Shown in pieces: positions 52,705 through 64,000 of a DNA stretch of 64,000 bases. Under the pieces are notes generated by a model. That model saw nothing but the letters and a program-made list of their open reading frames with translations, was not told the DNA's origin and ran no database searches. Both the position numbers and the translations under genes were made by a program. How positions within the stretch are numbered: position 1 is the stretch's first letter; the number at the start of each line of letters is the position of its first letter. The stretch comes from Buttiauxella agrestis (GTDB lineage: Bacteria; Pseudomonadota; Gammaproteobacteria; Enterobacterales; Enterobacteriaceae). The stretch spans positions 3,374,763 through 3,438,762 of the forward strand of contig NZ_UIGI01000001.1 of NCBI RefSeq assembly GCF_900446255.1, written 5' to 3'.

Positions 52705-52788
52705 ATGAAAATTATTCTTTGGGCAATTTTGATTATCTTTATTATTGGCTTATTGGTCGTTACTGGCGTGTTTAAGATGATTTTCTAA
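52705..52788 (+). CDS. yohP: Small membrane protein YohP
   Basis: 27-residue single-pass membrane protein, MKIILWAILIIFIIGLLVVT... ending FKMIF, virtually identical to E. coli YohP. That protein is known for mRNA targeting to the membrane and SRP-dependent, post-translational insertion. The ATG has an AGGGAGTCGTG leader. A terminator begins 7 bases after its stop, so it is a stand-alone gene. Confidence 0.93.
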   Translation: MKIILWAILIIFIIGLLVVTGVFKMIF

Positions 52789-52794
52789 AACAGC

Positions 52795-52824
52795 GGGTGC
52801 CACCACAATGGCGGCACCCCTTTG
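52795..52824 (+). terminator. Terminator after yohP
   Basis: GGGTGCCACCA and TGGCGGCACCC arms with a short loop, then CTTTGTT; moderate intrinsic terminator. Confidence 0.7.
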
Positions 52825-52936
52825 TTAGCGTCGTCCCCTCGCTTCCTCTTGTGTATTCATTTCCAGTCAAAATCGAGTTCACCTTGCGGACACTGACCGC
52901 GAAGCTTTATTATCACTCCAATTGATTGGAGAAATA

Positions 52937-53860
52937 ATGACTATCAAAGAAAGTGATTTCCGCAAAATCGACCTCAACTTGTTGATTGCTTTTGCAGTTT
53001 TATTTCGCGAACAGAGCGTGTCTCTGGCGGCGGATAAGCTACATCTCGGCCAGCCCGCAGTCAGCGGTTCGCTGGCACGTTTGCGTGAAATGTTTGATGA
53101 CCCGCTCTTTATTCGCAGCGGCCATCGTATGCAGCCCACGGCGCGTGCAACAGAACTGCATACCGAATTGATGCCGCTGCTCGAGCAATTGCAAAGCGCA
53201 TTGTTCCAGCAGGCGGAGTTTCACCCCGCTTCAGCAAAAGCGACAATCACCATCGGCATGACTGACTGGGTAGAAATGTGGCTGATGCCACAACTGTTGC
53301 CAGCGCTGCGCGCGCAGGCGCCAGGCGTGCGCCTGAATGTCGTCGCCAGTGACCCTTTTACGGATGCGCAGCGTCTGGAAGGTGGGGATTTGGATATGGC
53401 CATCAGCGTGGCAAACCAATCCGCACGGTGGATGGAACGCGAACTTCTGACGCCGATGGAGTTTGCTGCGCTATGGCATCCGTCGCAGTTGCAACTCGCC
53501 GCCCCGCTTTCTGCGGAGGTTTATGCTGCGCAACAGCATGTTTTGGTAAGCTACCGCGAAGCGACCAGCAGCCATATCGACACCGTGTTAGCCCGGCAAA
53601 ATTTGAAACGTGAGATTAACTACACCACCCCGCACTTTTCCGCGCTGCCGGGACTATTAAGCATGATGCCGATACTGGCAACTGTGCCGCAGGGGTTGTG
53701 TGAAAATTGGCAGAAAACCTGGGGACTGTGCAGCAGCCCTGTGCCGCTAGAAATAGCGCCGCTTGAAGTGGCGTTGTTGTGGCATCAGCGCCATAACAGT
53801 GATGCGGCGCTGATGTGGGTGCGCGGGTTTATTAAGCGAATGGTGAGTGAGCGGGGTTAA
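52937..53860 (+). CDS. LysR-family transcriptional regulator
   Basis: LysR-type regulator of 307 aa. The N-terminal winged HTH spans about residues 10-70 (DLNLLIAFAVLFREQSVSLAADKLHLGQPAVSGSLARLREMF). The effector-binding domain with two lobes starts near residue 95. It resembles the group of LysR proteins with a short, NodD/NahR-like beginning. The ATG at 52937 has a GGAGAAATA spacer; an upstream ATG is less favoured. It is convergent with the beta-glucosidase gene and there is no obvious target next door except possibly itself. Effector unknown. Confidence 0.82.
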   Translation: MTIKESDFRKIDLNLLIAFAVLFREQSVSLAADKLHLGQPAVSGSLARLREMFDDPLFIRSGHRMQPTARATELHTELMPLLEQLQSALFQQAEFHPASAKATITIGMTDWVEMWLMPQLLPALRAQAPGVRLNVVASDPFTDAQRLEGGDLDMAISVANQSARWMERELLTPMEFAALWHPSQLQLAAPLSAEVYAAQQHVLVSYREATSSHIDTVLARQNLKREINYTTPHFSALPGLLSMMPILATVPQGLCENWQKTWGLCSSPVPLEIAPLEVALLWHQRHNSDAALMWVRGFIKRMVSERG

Positions 53861-53875
53861 CCCCCGCCCCAACAA

Positions 53876-57152
<3,277 letters not shown>

Positions 57153-57183
57153 TCACCTTTCGGCATATATGACTGAGTAAAGT

Positions 57184-57259
57184 AAAAAAAAACCTGAGAC
57201 CGACTTCGCTCAAAGAGAAGCCGGTGCTCAGGTTTTGCCTGCCTTAGCAGTAACAATCC
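57184..57259 (-). promoter_or_regulatory. RAT antiterminator and terminator before bglF
   Basis: Minus strand GGATTGTTACTGC...GCAGGCAAAACCT at 57230-57259 is a BglG-type ribonucleic antiterminator. It overlaps a terminator hairpin with AAACCTGAG and CTCAGGTTT arms and an A/T-tract (57184-57235). It can attenuate bglF and the glucosidase independently of bglG. Confidence 0.9.
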
Positions 57260-57291
57260 GTTTTTGTTTTCGTCGGCCTTTCGGCACGGCG

Positions 57292-58251
<960 letters not shown>

Positions 58252-58314
58252 TTACTCCACAACCGAGCGTTGATAGAAGCGTGACGGAGATCGCTATCTG
58301 CGGGTTGAGCACGC

Positions 58315-59196
58315 TCACTTACTCTGAGGAATAATCAGCTTGTGATACTGATTGTCGTACTCGGACGCGTTCCACTGGCCGTCGAAGGGTGTCCAGGTAA
58401 TGTAGCCTTCACTAAGCCAGGCAGTATCCGTGCCTGCTGGGCCTGGCTTCATCGCATCGGCACTCATTAGCTGTTGCGCTTTGCCGTCCTCAAGGATTTT
58501 CCAGGCAAGCTGCGGCTTCGGATGCGGCTCATTCTTAACAACTTTGACGCCGTGAATCGCGCTTTTATCCAGTGGCGGATAGTTAATACTCAAGCCAGAT
58601 CCTGCTGGCAACGGCACTTTACCCGGCTGCCATCCAACATTCAGGGTGTCCACCAGGCTTACCACATAATTCACGGCATCCGGCCAATAGCGCTGTGTAG
58701 AAGGCCATTTTGCTTTCATCTCTTCTTCAGTAAAGATGTAGCCTATGCTTGCCGCAATCGCCGGATAGCCGTAGCGAACCGCACGTGCAGCGGCGGAAAC
58801 AGTGCCAGAATTAAGCTGCGCCGCGCCAGTATTCGGCCCGTCATTCACGCCTGATATCACCAGGTCCGGCGGGTTATCTTTCAAAATACCAAACAGCCCG
58901 AAATCAACAGAATCTGCCGGAGTTCCAGGGAAGCAGTAGCGCTTTTCTGCCACCTTTTTTACATCAAAAATTTTATTGGGCTTAAACGTGATTGCCGTCC
59001 CGACGCCGCTTTGGTTGGTGGAGGGAGCCACCATCCAGACGTCATAGCCTTTGGCCGCCAGCTTTTCTTGCAAAGAAGTGGTGCCCACTGATTCGCAACC
59101 ATCGTCATTGACGATAAGAATACGCATGGGGCGATCTGCCGCATGGGCTCCCCCGTAAATCAGTGGAAGAAGTAATATTGGCAGGTATTTCTTCAT
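58315..59196 (-). CDS. Exported SurE-like 5'/3'-nucleotidase (acid phosphatase)
   Basis: SurE-family phosphatase with a signal peptide, 293 aa; residues 1-19 (cleavage after AHA), so it is periplasmic. The SurE metal site is visible: N30-D31-D32-G33, then Ser in STNQSGVG and Asn in ISGVNDGPNTG. The usual SurE is a cytoplasmic protein of about 250 aa that removes phosphate from nucleoside monophosphates. The added signal and length mark a separate, exported subgroup. It lies between porin and bglG on the same strand, 57 bases after the porin. Why a phosphatase is in a beta-glucoside operon is unclear; dephosphorylating an outer substrate before uptake is possible. Confidence 0.85.
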   Translation of the reverse strand: MKKYLPILLLPLIYGGAHAADRPMRILIVNDDGCESVGTTSLQEKLAAKGYDVWMVAPSTNQSGVGTAITFKPNKIFDVKKVAEKRYCFPGTPADSVDFGLFGILKDNPPDLVISGVNDGPNTGAAQLNSGTVSAAARAVRYGYPAIAASIGYIFTEEEMKAKWPSTQRYWPDAVNYVVSLVDTLNVGWQPGKVPLPAGSGLSINYPPLDKSAIHGVKVVKNEPHPKPQLAWKILEDGKAQQLMSADAMKPGPAGTDTAWLSEGYITWTPFDGQWNASEYDNQYHKLIIPQSK

Positions 59197-59253
59197 GATT
59201 TAATATTCCTTATTGATTAATTCAAGAGCGTTACTGGAAGTCACGCCAGGTCA

Positions 59254-60579
59254 TTAAAACAGGTTGAATTGATATTCAAACCGCAGCGCAGAACCAACCC
59301 CTTTTGCCCGGTGAAATGTTCGTTTATCATCACTCAGGGAAGGCGTTTTTTTGCTGGTAAGTTTCCAGCTATAACTTGGCCCAACGCCCGCAAATACAGT
59401 AAATCCTTTGATTTGAGCTGGCGACCATAGGAAATATCCACCGTATTCCCACTCTTTCAAAGCGACATCCTGATATTCCATGCCGTAACCATAGTTGCCG
59501 TACACCCCGACAACCAGTTCTGGCGAGAATTTATATTTGCTGTACAAATACACCATTTGCTCGCCGTCATTTATATAATCGTTCCCTTCGCCATCAGCCG
59601 GGCTATTAAATGCGCCACGGGTATTTTTACCAAAGTGCCAATAGAAATACCCTAAACCATTATCCAACGAAGCCTGGGTTTTCGACCAACCGATGCCCGA
59701 TTCAGAAGCACCATATTGATATCCTACCTGAGCATAGAAATGCTTCGCGTCATGATTAAATGCCCGGGTTTGTTCCCACGAACTTAATCCACGGTTGTAA
59801 TAAAACACGCCACGGGTCAGCAAATTCAATTTGTCATTTATTGGCCAGGTGGCGTTAGCTTCAAGCCCCTGACGCAACAAATAGTCTTTGGCTTCACCCA
59901 CAACATAGCTAATTTTTGTGCCTTTATTGGGTGACCAACTGACATCACCCGTGCCGATGTAATCAATTTGCTGATTGCTGACAAGCGTTGTAAAACGGCG
60001 TTTTTCTGGTTCATCACGTTCTGAGAAACGAGTCACAATAGCACCGCGTAGGGTGACTTCGTCCCACACGGCTTCAGAACTGATTCCCTCCCAGGTACTC
60101 GGCGTGGCGCGGCTGCGGGACGAGGTAAGCGTGCCGAATTTATACATCTCTTTCCAGCCTGCCCAAAGAGACAGATGCTGCGCTTTATCGCCCCAGCGCC
60201 CTTTGCCGTAAATCTGCCCGAGCTTGTTAAAGCCTTCCGCATGGCCGTTATTATCGCGCACCAAATCACGGCCGTAGAACGCATCATTGGCATAGAGTTT
60301 TTCCACGCCATACCAGGAGGCATCAACACCCACGGTGTCCCACAGCCACCCGCTTTGCCAGTTTAAATGCAATGACTGAGCCCAGGCGTTCTGATCGCCA
60401 ACCCCCTGGTCTGCAAGCTGATCGGTGGTATTCACCATCCAGACGTTTTGTAATATGAGATCCAGGTGGCTATCTTCCAGAAAGCCGCCGGTGGAATAGT
60501 CCATTGCTTCTGCCAACGGCATAAAACAGCAGCCCGCCGTCAAAATAACCAGAGGTATTGATTTGTGATGTAAGAGCAT
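59254..60579 (-). CDS. OprD/ChiP-type outer membrane porin
   Basis: Outer-membrane beta-barrel, 441 aa. The signal peptide ends at AEA (about residue 25), and the mature N terminus MDYSTGGFLEDSHLDLILQNVWMVNT has the FLEDS motif of OprD/ChiP-family porins. The final residues RFEYQFNLF end in Phe, as barrels do. The start is the ATG at 60579 with AGGA eight bases upstream; alternative starts at 60588 and 60609 are less well placed. It is the first gene after the third RAT leader, so it is likely induced with the beta-glucoside system as an entry pore, a role played by the LamB-type BglH in E. coli. Confidence 0.83.
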   Translation of the reverse strand: MLLHHKSIPLVILTAGCCFMPLAEAMDYSTGGFLEDSHLDLILQNVWMVNTTDQLADQGVGDQNAWAQSLHLNWQSGWLWDTVGVDASWYGVEKLYANDAFYGRDLVRDNNGHAEGFNKLGQIYGKGRWGDKAQHLSLWAGWKEMYKFGTLTSSRSRATPSTWEGISSEAVWDEVTLRGAIVTRFSERDEPEKRRFTTLVSNQQIDYIGTGDVSWSPNKGTKISYVVGEAKDYLLRQGLEANATWPINDKLNLLTRGVFYYNRGLSSWEQTRAFNHDAKHFYAQVGYQYGASESGIGWSKTQASLDNGLGYFYWHFGKNTRGAFNSPADGEGNDYINDGEQMVYLYSKYKFSPELVVGVYGNYGYGMEYQDVALKEWEYGGYFLWSPAQIKGFTVFAGVGPSYSWKLTSKKTPSLSDDKRTFHRAKGVGSALRFEYQFNLF

Positions 60580-60724
60580 AATAAGCATCCTGTTATTTTT
60601 ATTATCCACACGTAAACAAGAAACGGAAAAAACACGCGCTATTACGACAAGCGCTTACACCCTCTCTTATTAAAGACAGATAAGAACATTCACTTTTTAA
60701 TACCCGGAGTGCTAAATAAAAAGC

Positions 60725-60800
60725 AAAAAAAAACCTAATCACCTAACGCCAAAGCATGGCATTAAGTGATTAGGTTTTGCCTGTCAGACAGTCACAATCC
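60725..60800 (-). promoter_or_regulatory. RAT antiterminator and terminator before the porin
   Basis: Minus strand GGATTGTGACTG...CAGGCAAAACCT at 60772-60800, overlapping a long terminator stem (AAACCTAATCAC and GTGATTAGGTTT arms, T-tract; 60725-60777). It is diverged from the other two RATs but keeps the consensus ends and lies 146 bases before the porin ATG. Confidence 0.85.
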
Positions 60801-61010
60801 TGATATCAATTATTCGCAAAGCTAACATTGCGTTTATTATTAATCCAGAGGGGAAAGGTAATAATATTCTAAAGTGTGAGAAGTGTCGTAAAAGAAGAAG
60901 ATTAATAGACAAGCATCAACAGGGGTAAATATATTCACCAAATAAATGAATGGCGCATAATTCCGAAATAAGATTAATCGGCTCCGGGGCTATTTCCAGG
61001 AGCCGGAAGA
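60801..61010. other. Promoter region of the porin operon
   Basis: About 210 AT-rich bases between the dusC stop and RAT3. A promoter for the minus-strand porin operon must lie here. I see AT-rich -10-like sequences and only a half CRP site (CTCACAC), so I do not call an element. Confidence 0.4.
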
Positions 61011-61943
61011 TTACAACTGCTGAATAGCAAGGGCGATATCTTTCGACGTTTTCAGCGTACGGATTTTCACGAAGACATCCGTTGCCTCAACATATTCTTT
61101 ACGCAAATACCCCAGCCACTGTTTGATACGCGCCACGTGATACATCCCCGTGTCGCCCTGCTTTTCGAGCTGGCTATATTTTTGCAGCAGTTTCACCACA
61201 TCCGTCCATGGCATCCGCGGCTCATTGTATTTAATCACGCGGCTTAAATTCGGCACATTAAGCGCGCCACGGCCAATCATTACCGCATCACAGCCTGTTG
61301 CTGCCAGGCAATTTTGAGCACTTTGCCAGTCCCAGATTTCGCCATTAGCAATCACTGGAATCGACAAACGCTGGCGGATTTCGCCAATCGCCGCCCAGTT
61401 TATTCGCTCGGCTTTATAACCGTCTTCTTTGGTTCGCCCGTGGACCACAAGTTCGGTTGCACCGGCCTGCTGTACGGCGTCAGCAATTTCAAACTGCCGG
61501 GCATCACTGTCCCAACCCAGCCGGATTTTAACGGTGACAGGTAAGTGCGCAGGCACCGCTTCACGCATCGCTTTCGCGCCACGGTAAATTAAGTCGGGAT
61601 CTTTGAGTAGAGTGGCACCGCCACCGCTGCCGTTCACCAGTTTAGAGGGACAACCGCAGTTGAGATCTACGCCCCAGGAGCCAAGTTCCACCGCGCGAGC
61701 CGCGTTTTCAGCCAGCCATTGCGGGTGTTGCCCTAGTAATTGAATGCGCACTAATGTGCCGGACGATGTGCGGCTGGCATGATGCAGTTCCGGGCAAAGC
61801 TTATAGAAGGATTTTGCTGGCAAAAGCTGATCGACCACGCGCAAAAACTCGGTGATACACAAGTCGTAGTCATTAACCTCTGTCAGCAGTTCCCGAACGA
61901 GCGAGTCGAGAACGCCTTCCATTGGTGCCAGTAGCACGCGCAT
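61011..61943 (-). CDS. dusC: tRNA-dihydrouridine(16) synthase DusC
   Basis: FMN-dependent enzyme that reduces U16 in tRNA D-loops to dihydrouridine with NADPH, 310 aa. The FMN TIM barrel begins [20 protein letters not shown], the catalytic cysteine is Cys98 (LNCGCPS), and FMN-phosphate motifs are [10 protein letters not shown] and VMIGRGALN. The C-terminal helical tRNA-binding part is about 240-310. It is nearly collinear with E. coli DusC and five residues shorter at the end. It follows the rhlE terminator closely and lies next to rhlE, not near yohJK-cdd as in E. coli. Confidence 0.94.
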   Translation of the reverse strand: MRVLLAPMEGVLDSLVRELLTEVNDYDLCITEFLRVVDQLLPAKSFYKLCPELHHASRTSSGTLVRIQLLGQHPQWLAENAARAVELGSWGVDLNCGCPSKLVNGSGGGATLLKDPDLIYRGAKAMREAVPAHLPVTVKIRLGWDSDARQFEIADAVQQAGATELVVHGRTKEDGYKAERINWAAIGEIRQRLSIPVIANGEIWDWQSAQNCLAATGCDAVMIGRGALNVPNLSRVIKYNEPRMPWTDVVKLLQKYSQLEKQGDTGMYHVARIKQWLGYLRKEYVEATDVFVKIRTLKTSKDIALAIQQL

Positions 61944-61955
61944 AACATTTCCCGG

Positions 61956-61986
61956 TAAAAAAAAGAGGCGCTATGTTAGCGCCTCT
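61956..61986 (-). terminator. Terminator after rhlE
   Basis: AGAGGCGCT and AGCGCCTCT arms, followed on the minus strand by eight T. It ends 13 bases before the dusC ATG. Confidence 0.92.
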
Positions 61987-62011
61987 GTTTGAGTTGGCAA
62001 AGCCTAATTAA

Positions 62012-63376
62012 TTATGCTGATGCTGGCTTGCGTGGCGGACGACGACGACCATTAGCGCCCGCGGGTTTTGCGCCATCTGCCTGTGGGCGAGATGGGCGAC
62101 GCGGTGCATTGCTGCGCTCAGATGATGCGCCACCATTGCCACCACGACGTTGACCCTGGCCTTGACCGCCGCCGTTGCCACGACCGCCGCCACGCTGCTG
62201 CTGGCGACCGTTAACGATAGGCTCGGCTGGGATTGTTGGATCCACTTCGTACCCTGGAATCGCCATACGCGGCACTTCACGCTTAAGTACACGTTCAATG
62301 TCACGCAGCAGTTTGTGTTCATCAACACACACCAGAGACAGCGCTTCACCCGTTGCCGCAGCACGGCCAGTACGGCCGATACGGTGCACATAGTCTTCCG
62401 GTACGTTTGGCAGTTCGTAGTTCACAACGTGTGGCAGTTCTTCGATATCAAGACCACGCGCGGCGATGTCCGTTGCTACCAGCACACGGATGCCACCGTT
62501 TTTGAAGTCAGCCAATGCACGAGTACGCGCGCCCTGGCTCTTGTTACCGTGGATGGCCGCCGCGGTGATACCGTCTTTGCCCAGCTGTTCTGCCAGGTGG
62601 TTTGCACCATGTTTGGTACGGGTAAACACCAGCACTTGCTGCCAGTTACCTTCGCCAATCATCTGCGATAGCAGCTCTCTTTTACGTTTCTTATCAACGA
62701 AGTGAACGTGCTGGGTCACTTGCTCAGAAGCGGTGTTGCGACGCGCCACGGAAACTTCTTCCGGGTTGTGCAACAGCTTTTCAGCCAGGCCTTTAATATC
62801 GTCAGAGAAGGTCGCGGAGAACAGCAGGTTCTGGCGACGAGCGGGCAGTTTTGCCAGCACGCGACGGATATCGTGGATAAAGCCCATGTCCAGCATGCGG
62901 TCAGCTTCATCCAGTACCAGGATTTCTACCTGGTCTAGTTTGACTGCGTTCTGGTGTTCTAAATCCAGCAGACGGCCCGGTGTTGCCACCAGCACATCGA
63001 CACCGCTACGCAGTTTCATCATCTGTGGGTTAATGCTCACGCCGCCGAAAACCACCAGCGAACGGATATCTAAATATTTGCTGTAGTCGCTGACGTTTTC
63101 GCCAATCTGAGCAGCAAGCTCACGGGTTGGTGTCAGGATCAGCGCGCGCACCGGGCGACGGCCTTTCGCATGCGGCTGTTTGTCTACCAGGCGCTGCAAC
63201 AGCGGCAAGGTGAAACCAGCGGTTTTGCCGGTGCCGGTTTGGGCACTGGCCATCAGGTCACGACCGGCTAAAACAACCGGGATCGCCTGACGTTGAATAG
63301 GGGTAGGCTCACGATAGCCCTGCTCTTCCACTGCACGCAGAATATCGGCGTTCAGGCCGAGAGAATCAAAAGACAT
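62012..63376 (-). CDS. rhlE: DEAD-box ATP-dependent RNA helicase RhlE
   Basis: DEAD-box RNA helicase of 454 aa, as in E. coli, involved in ribosome assembly and interacting with RNase E. The Q motif is in [13 protein letters not shown], motif [11 protein letters not shown], motif II DEAD, motif III SAT, motif [12 protein letters not shown] basic, glycine-, arginine- and proline-rich tail occupies the last 75 residues. The start is the ATG at 63376 ([16 protein letters not shown]); upstream codons overlap the promoter region shared with cecR. It is divergent from cecR, as in E. coli. Confidence 0.95.
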   Translation of the reverse strand: MSFDSLGLNADILRAVEEQGYREPTPIQRQAIPVVLAGRDLMASAQTGTGKTAGFTLPLLQRLVDKQPHAKGRRPVRALILTPTRELAAQIGENVSDYSKYLDIRSLVVFGGVSINPQMMKLRSGVDVLVATPGRLLDLEHQNAVKLDQVEILVLDEADRMLDMGFIHDIRRVLAKLPARRQNLLFSATFSDDIKGLAEKLLHNPEEVSVARRNTASEQVTQHVHFVDKKRKRELLSQMIGEGNWQQVLVFTRTKHGANHLAEQLGKDGITAAAIHGNKSQGARTRALADFKNGGIRVLVATDIAARGLDIEELPHVVNYELPNVPEDYVHRIGRTGRAAATGEALSLVCVDEHKLLRDIERVLKREVPRMAIPGYEVDPTIPAEPIVNGRQQQRGGGRGNGGGQGQGQRRGGNGGASSERSNAPRRPSRPQADGAKPAGANGRRRPPRKPASA

Positions 63377-63590
63377 AGGTACTCCAGAATCGCCCTGACC
63401 GCGAGGTGCGGTGTAGTTTCCAGGGGTTCGTATGACGCCAGTCATTCTGGCGCAAGAGAGGGGCACAAACCACGGTGCCGTAAGCCGCGCAGTGTAACAG
63501 GTTTTGTGACTTTGCGCACAAATTCTATTTTTCGATGCATTCACAAGATAAATGTTTGGAACTGGACACTGCGATATCGAGAGCCTACTC

Positions 63591-63610
63591 TTAATCAATC
63601 GATTGATTAA
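63591..63610. promoter_or_regulatory. CecR operator candidate
   Basis: Perfect 20-bp palindrome TTAATCAATCGATTGATTAA, 17 bases before the cecR ATG and 215 bases before the rhlE start. TetR-family proteins bind such palindromes; autoregulation by CecR is the simplest reading. Confidence 0.75.
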
Positions 63611-63627
63611 CTTTTTAAGAGGTCGGT

Positions 63628-64000
63628 ATGAACGCGACACCGACGCCGGTCACTTCCCGTGGTGAGCAGGCAAAAAACACGCTAATTACAGCCGCCATCG
63701 CGCAATTTGGCGAATATGGCTTGCACGCCACGACTCGCGATATCGCCGCACTCGCCGGGCAAAACATTGCTGCCATCACCTACTATTTCGGCTCGAAAGA
63801 AGAGCTGTATATGGCGTCCGCACAATGGATTGCTGATTTCATCACCCACAATTTCCAGCCTCACGTCAAACGTGCCGAAGCTATTCTCAGCCAGGAAAAT
63901 CCGGACAAACCGCAGATTCGCGAGCTGATTCATACCGCGTGCGAGCACATGATTATCCTGCTGACTGCCGATGAAACGCTGAACCTGAGCAAATTTATAT
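63628..64000 (+). CDS. cecR: TetR-family regulator CecR, truncated by window end
   Basis: First 124 codons of CecR (YbiH), a TetR-type repressor that in E. coli governs rhlE and the ybhG-yhhJ-type efflux genes and affects cefoperazone and chloramphenicol sensitivity. The N-terminal HTH region [34 protein letters not shown] is nearly identical to E. coli. The end of the gene lies beyond the window. It is divergent from rhlE, with a perfect palindromic operator just upstream. Confidence 0.92.
   Translation, partial: MNATPTPVTSRGEQAKNTLITAAIAQFGEYGLHATTRDIAALAGQNIAAITYYFGSKEELYMASAQWIADFITHNFQPHVKRAEAILSQENPDKPQIRELIHTACEHMIILLTADETLNLSKFI

Noticed and set aside
63377-63640. N-terminal extension of rhlE
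   Set aside because: It crosses the shared cecR/rhlE promoter and operator and is absent from RhlE homologues.

Overview
The window is chromosomal DNA from a member of the Enterobacteriaceae. Almost every backbone gene reads as a close relative of an Escherichia coli K-12 gene (nfsA, grxA, ybjL, mntR, ompX, dps, glnHPQ, dinG, mlrA, osmU, bglX, dld, pbpG, dusC, rhlE). The sRNA RybB, the tiny proteins MntS, YohO and YohP, and an ERIC repeat are also present. Gene order differs enough from E. coli that this is another genus; I cannot name it from sequence alone. I saw no tRNA, rRNA, CRISPR array, prophage or intact insertion sequence.

Layout. 0-8.5 kb: xapA (cut by the window edge), nfsA-ybjC, grxA, ybjM, ybjL, rybB, an SDR gene, ybjK(rcdA)/ybjJ-ybjI. 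8.5-21 kb: ybiR-mntR, mntS, opgE (ybiP), ompX, rhtA, dps, glnHPQ, ybiO, rlmF. These are the E. coli 18-19 min genes in inverted orientation, with the stretch that separates ybjI from ybiR in E. coli missing. 21-31 kb: between rlmF/mcbA and ybiJ, where E. coli carries fiu-ybiX-ybiI, there is an accessory segment. It holds a flavin-reductase-like gene, a TRAP transporter (dctPQM), and an unusual four-gene operon (PTS EIIC, glycosylasparaginase-type Ntn hydrolase, M17 aminopeptidase, PTS EIIB) facing a domesticated IS481-type transposase that is probably its regulator. 31-34 kb: ybiJ, ybiB, dinG. 34-62 kb: roxA, then a block that in E. coli sits near 47-48 min (mlrA, yohO, osmU operon, bglX, dld, pbpG, yohC, yohD, yohF, mdtQ, yohP, dusC), here placed between dinG and rhlE. 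The block carries extra genes: a GNAT enzyme, an MFS transporter, a methyltransferase, a LysR regulator and a beta-glucoside regulon. 62-64 kb: rhlE and the start of cecR, rejoining the 18 min order.

How the genes work together. The beta-glucoside regulon (53.9-60.8 kb, all minus strand) has porin, periplasmic SurE-like phosphatase, BglG-type antiterminator, EIIBCA permease and 6-phospho-beta-glucosidase. Three copies of a BglG-type RNA antiterminator/terminator leader precede the porin, bglG and bglF, so one antiterminator probably controls outer-membrane entry, phosphotransfer and hydrolysis. The 25.5-29.6 kb operon looks like a system for importing an asparagine-linked amino sugar (or glycopeptide) as a phosphosugar and splitting it in the cytoplasm. 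It is the best candidate in the window for an undescribed pathway. Its substrate is inferred from enzyme families and has not been shown.
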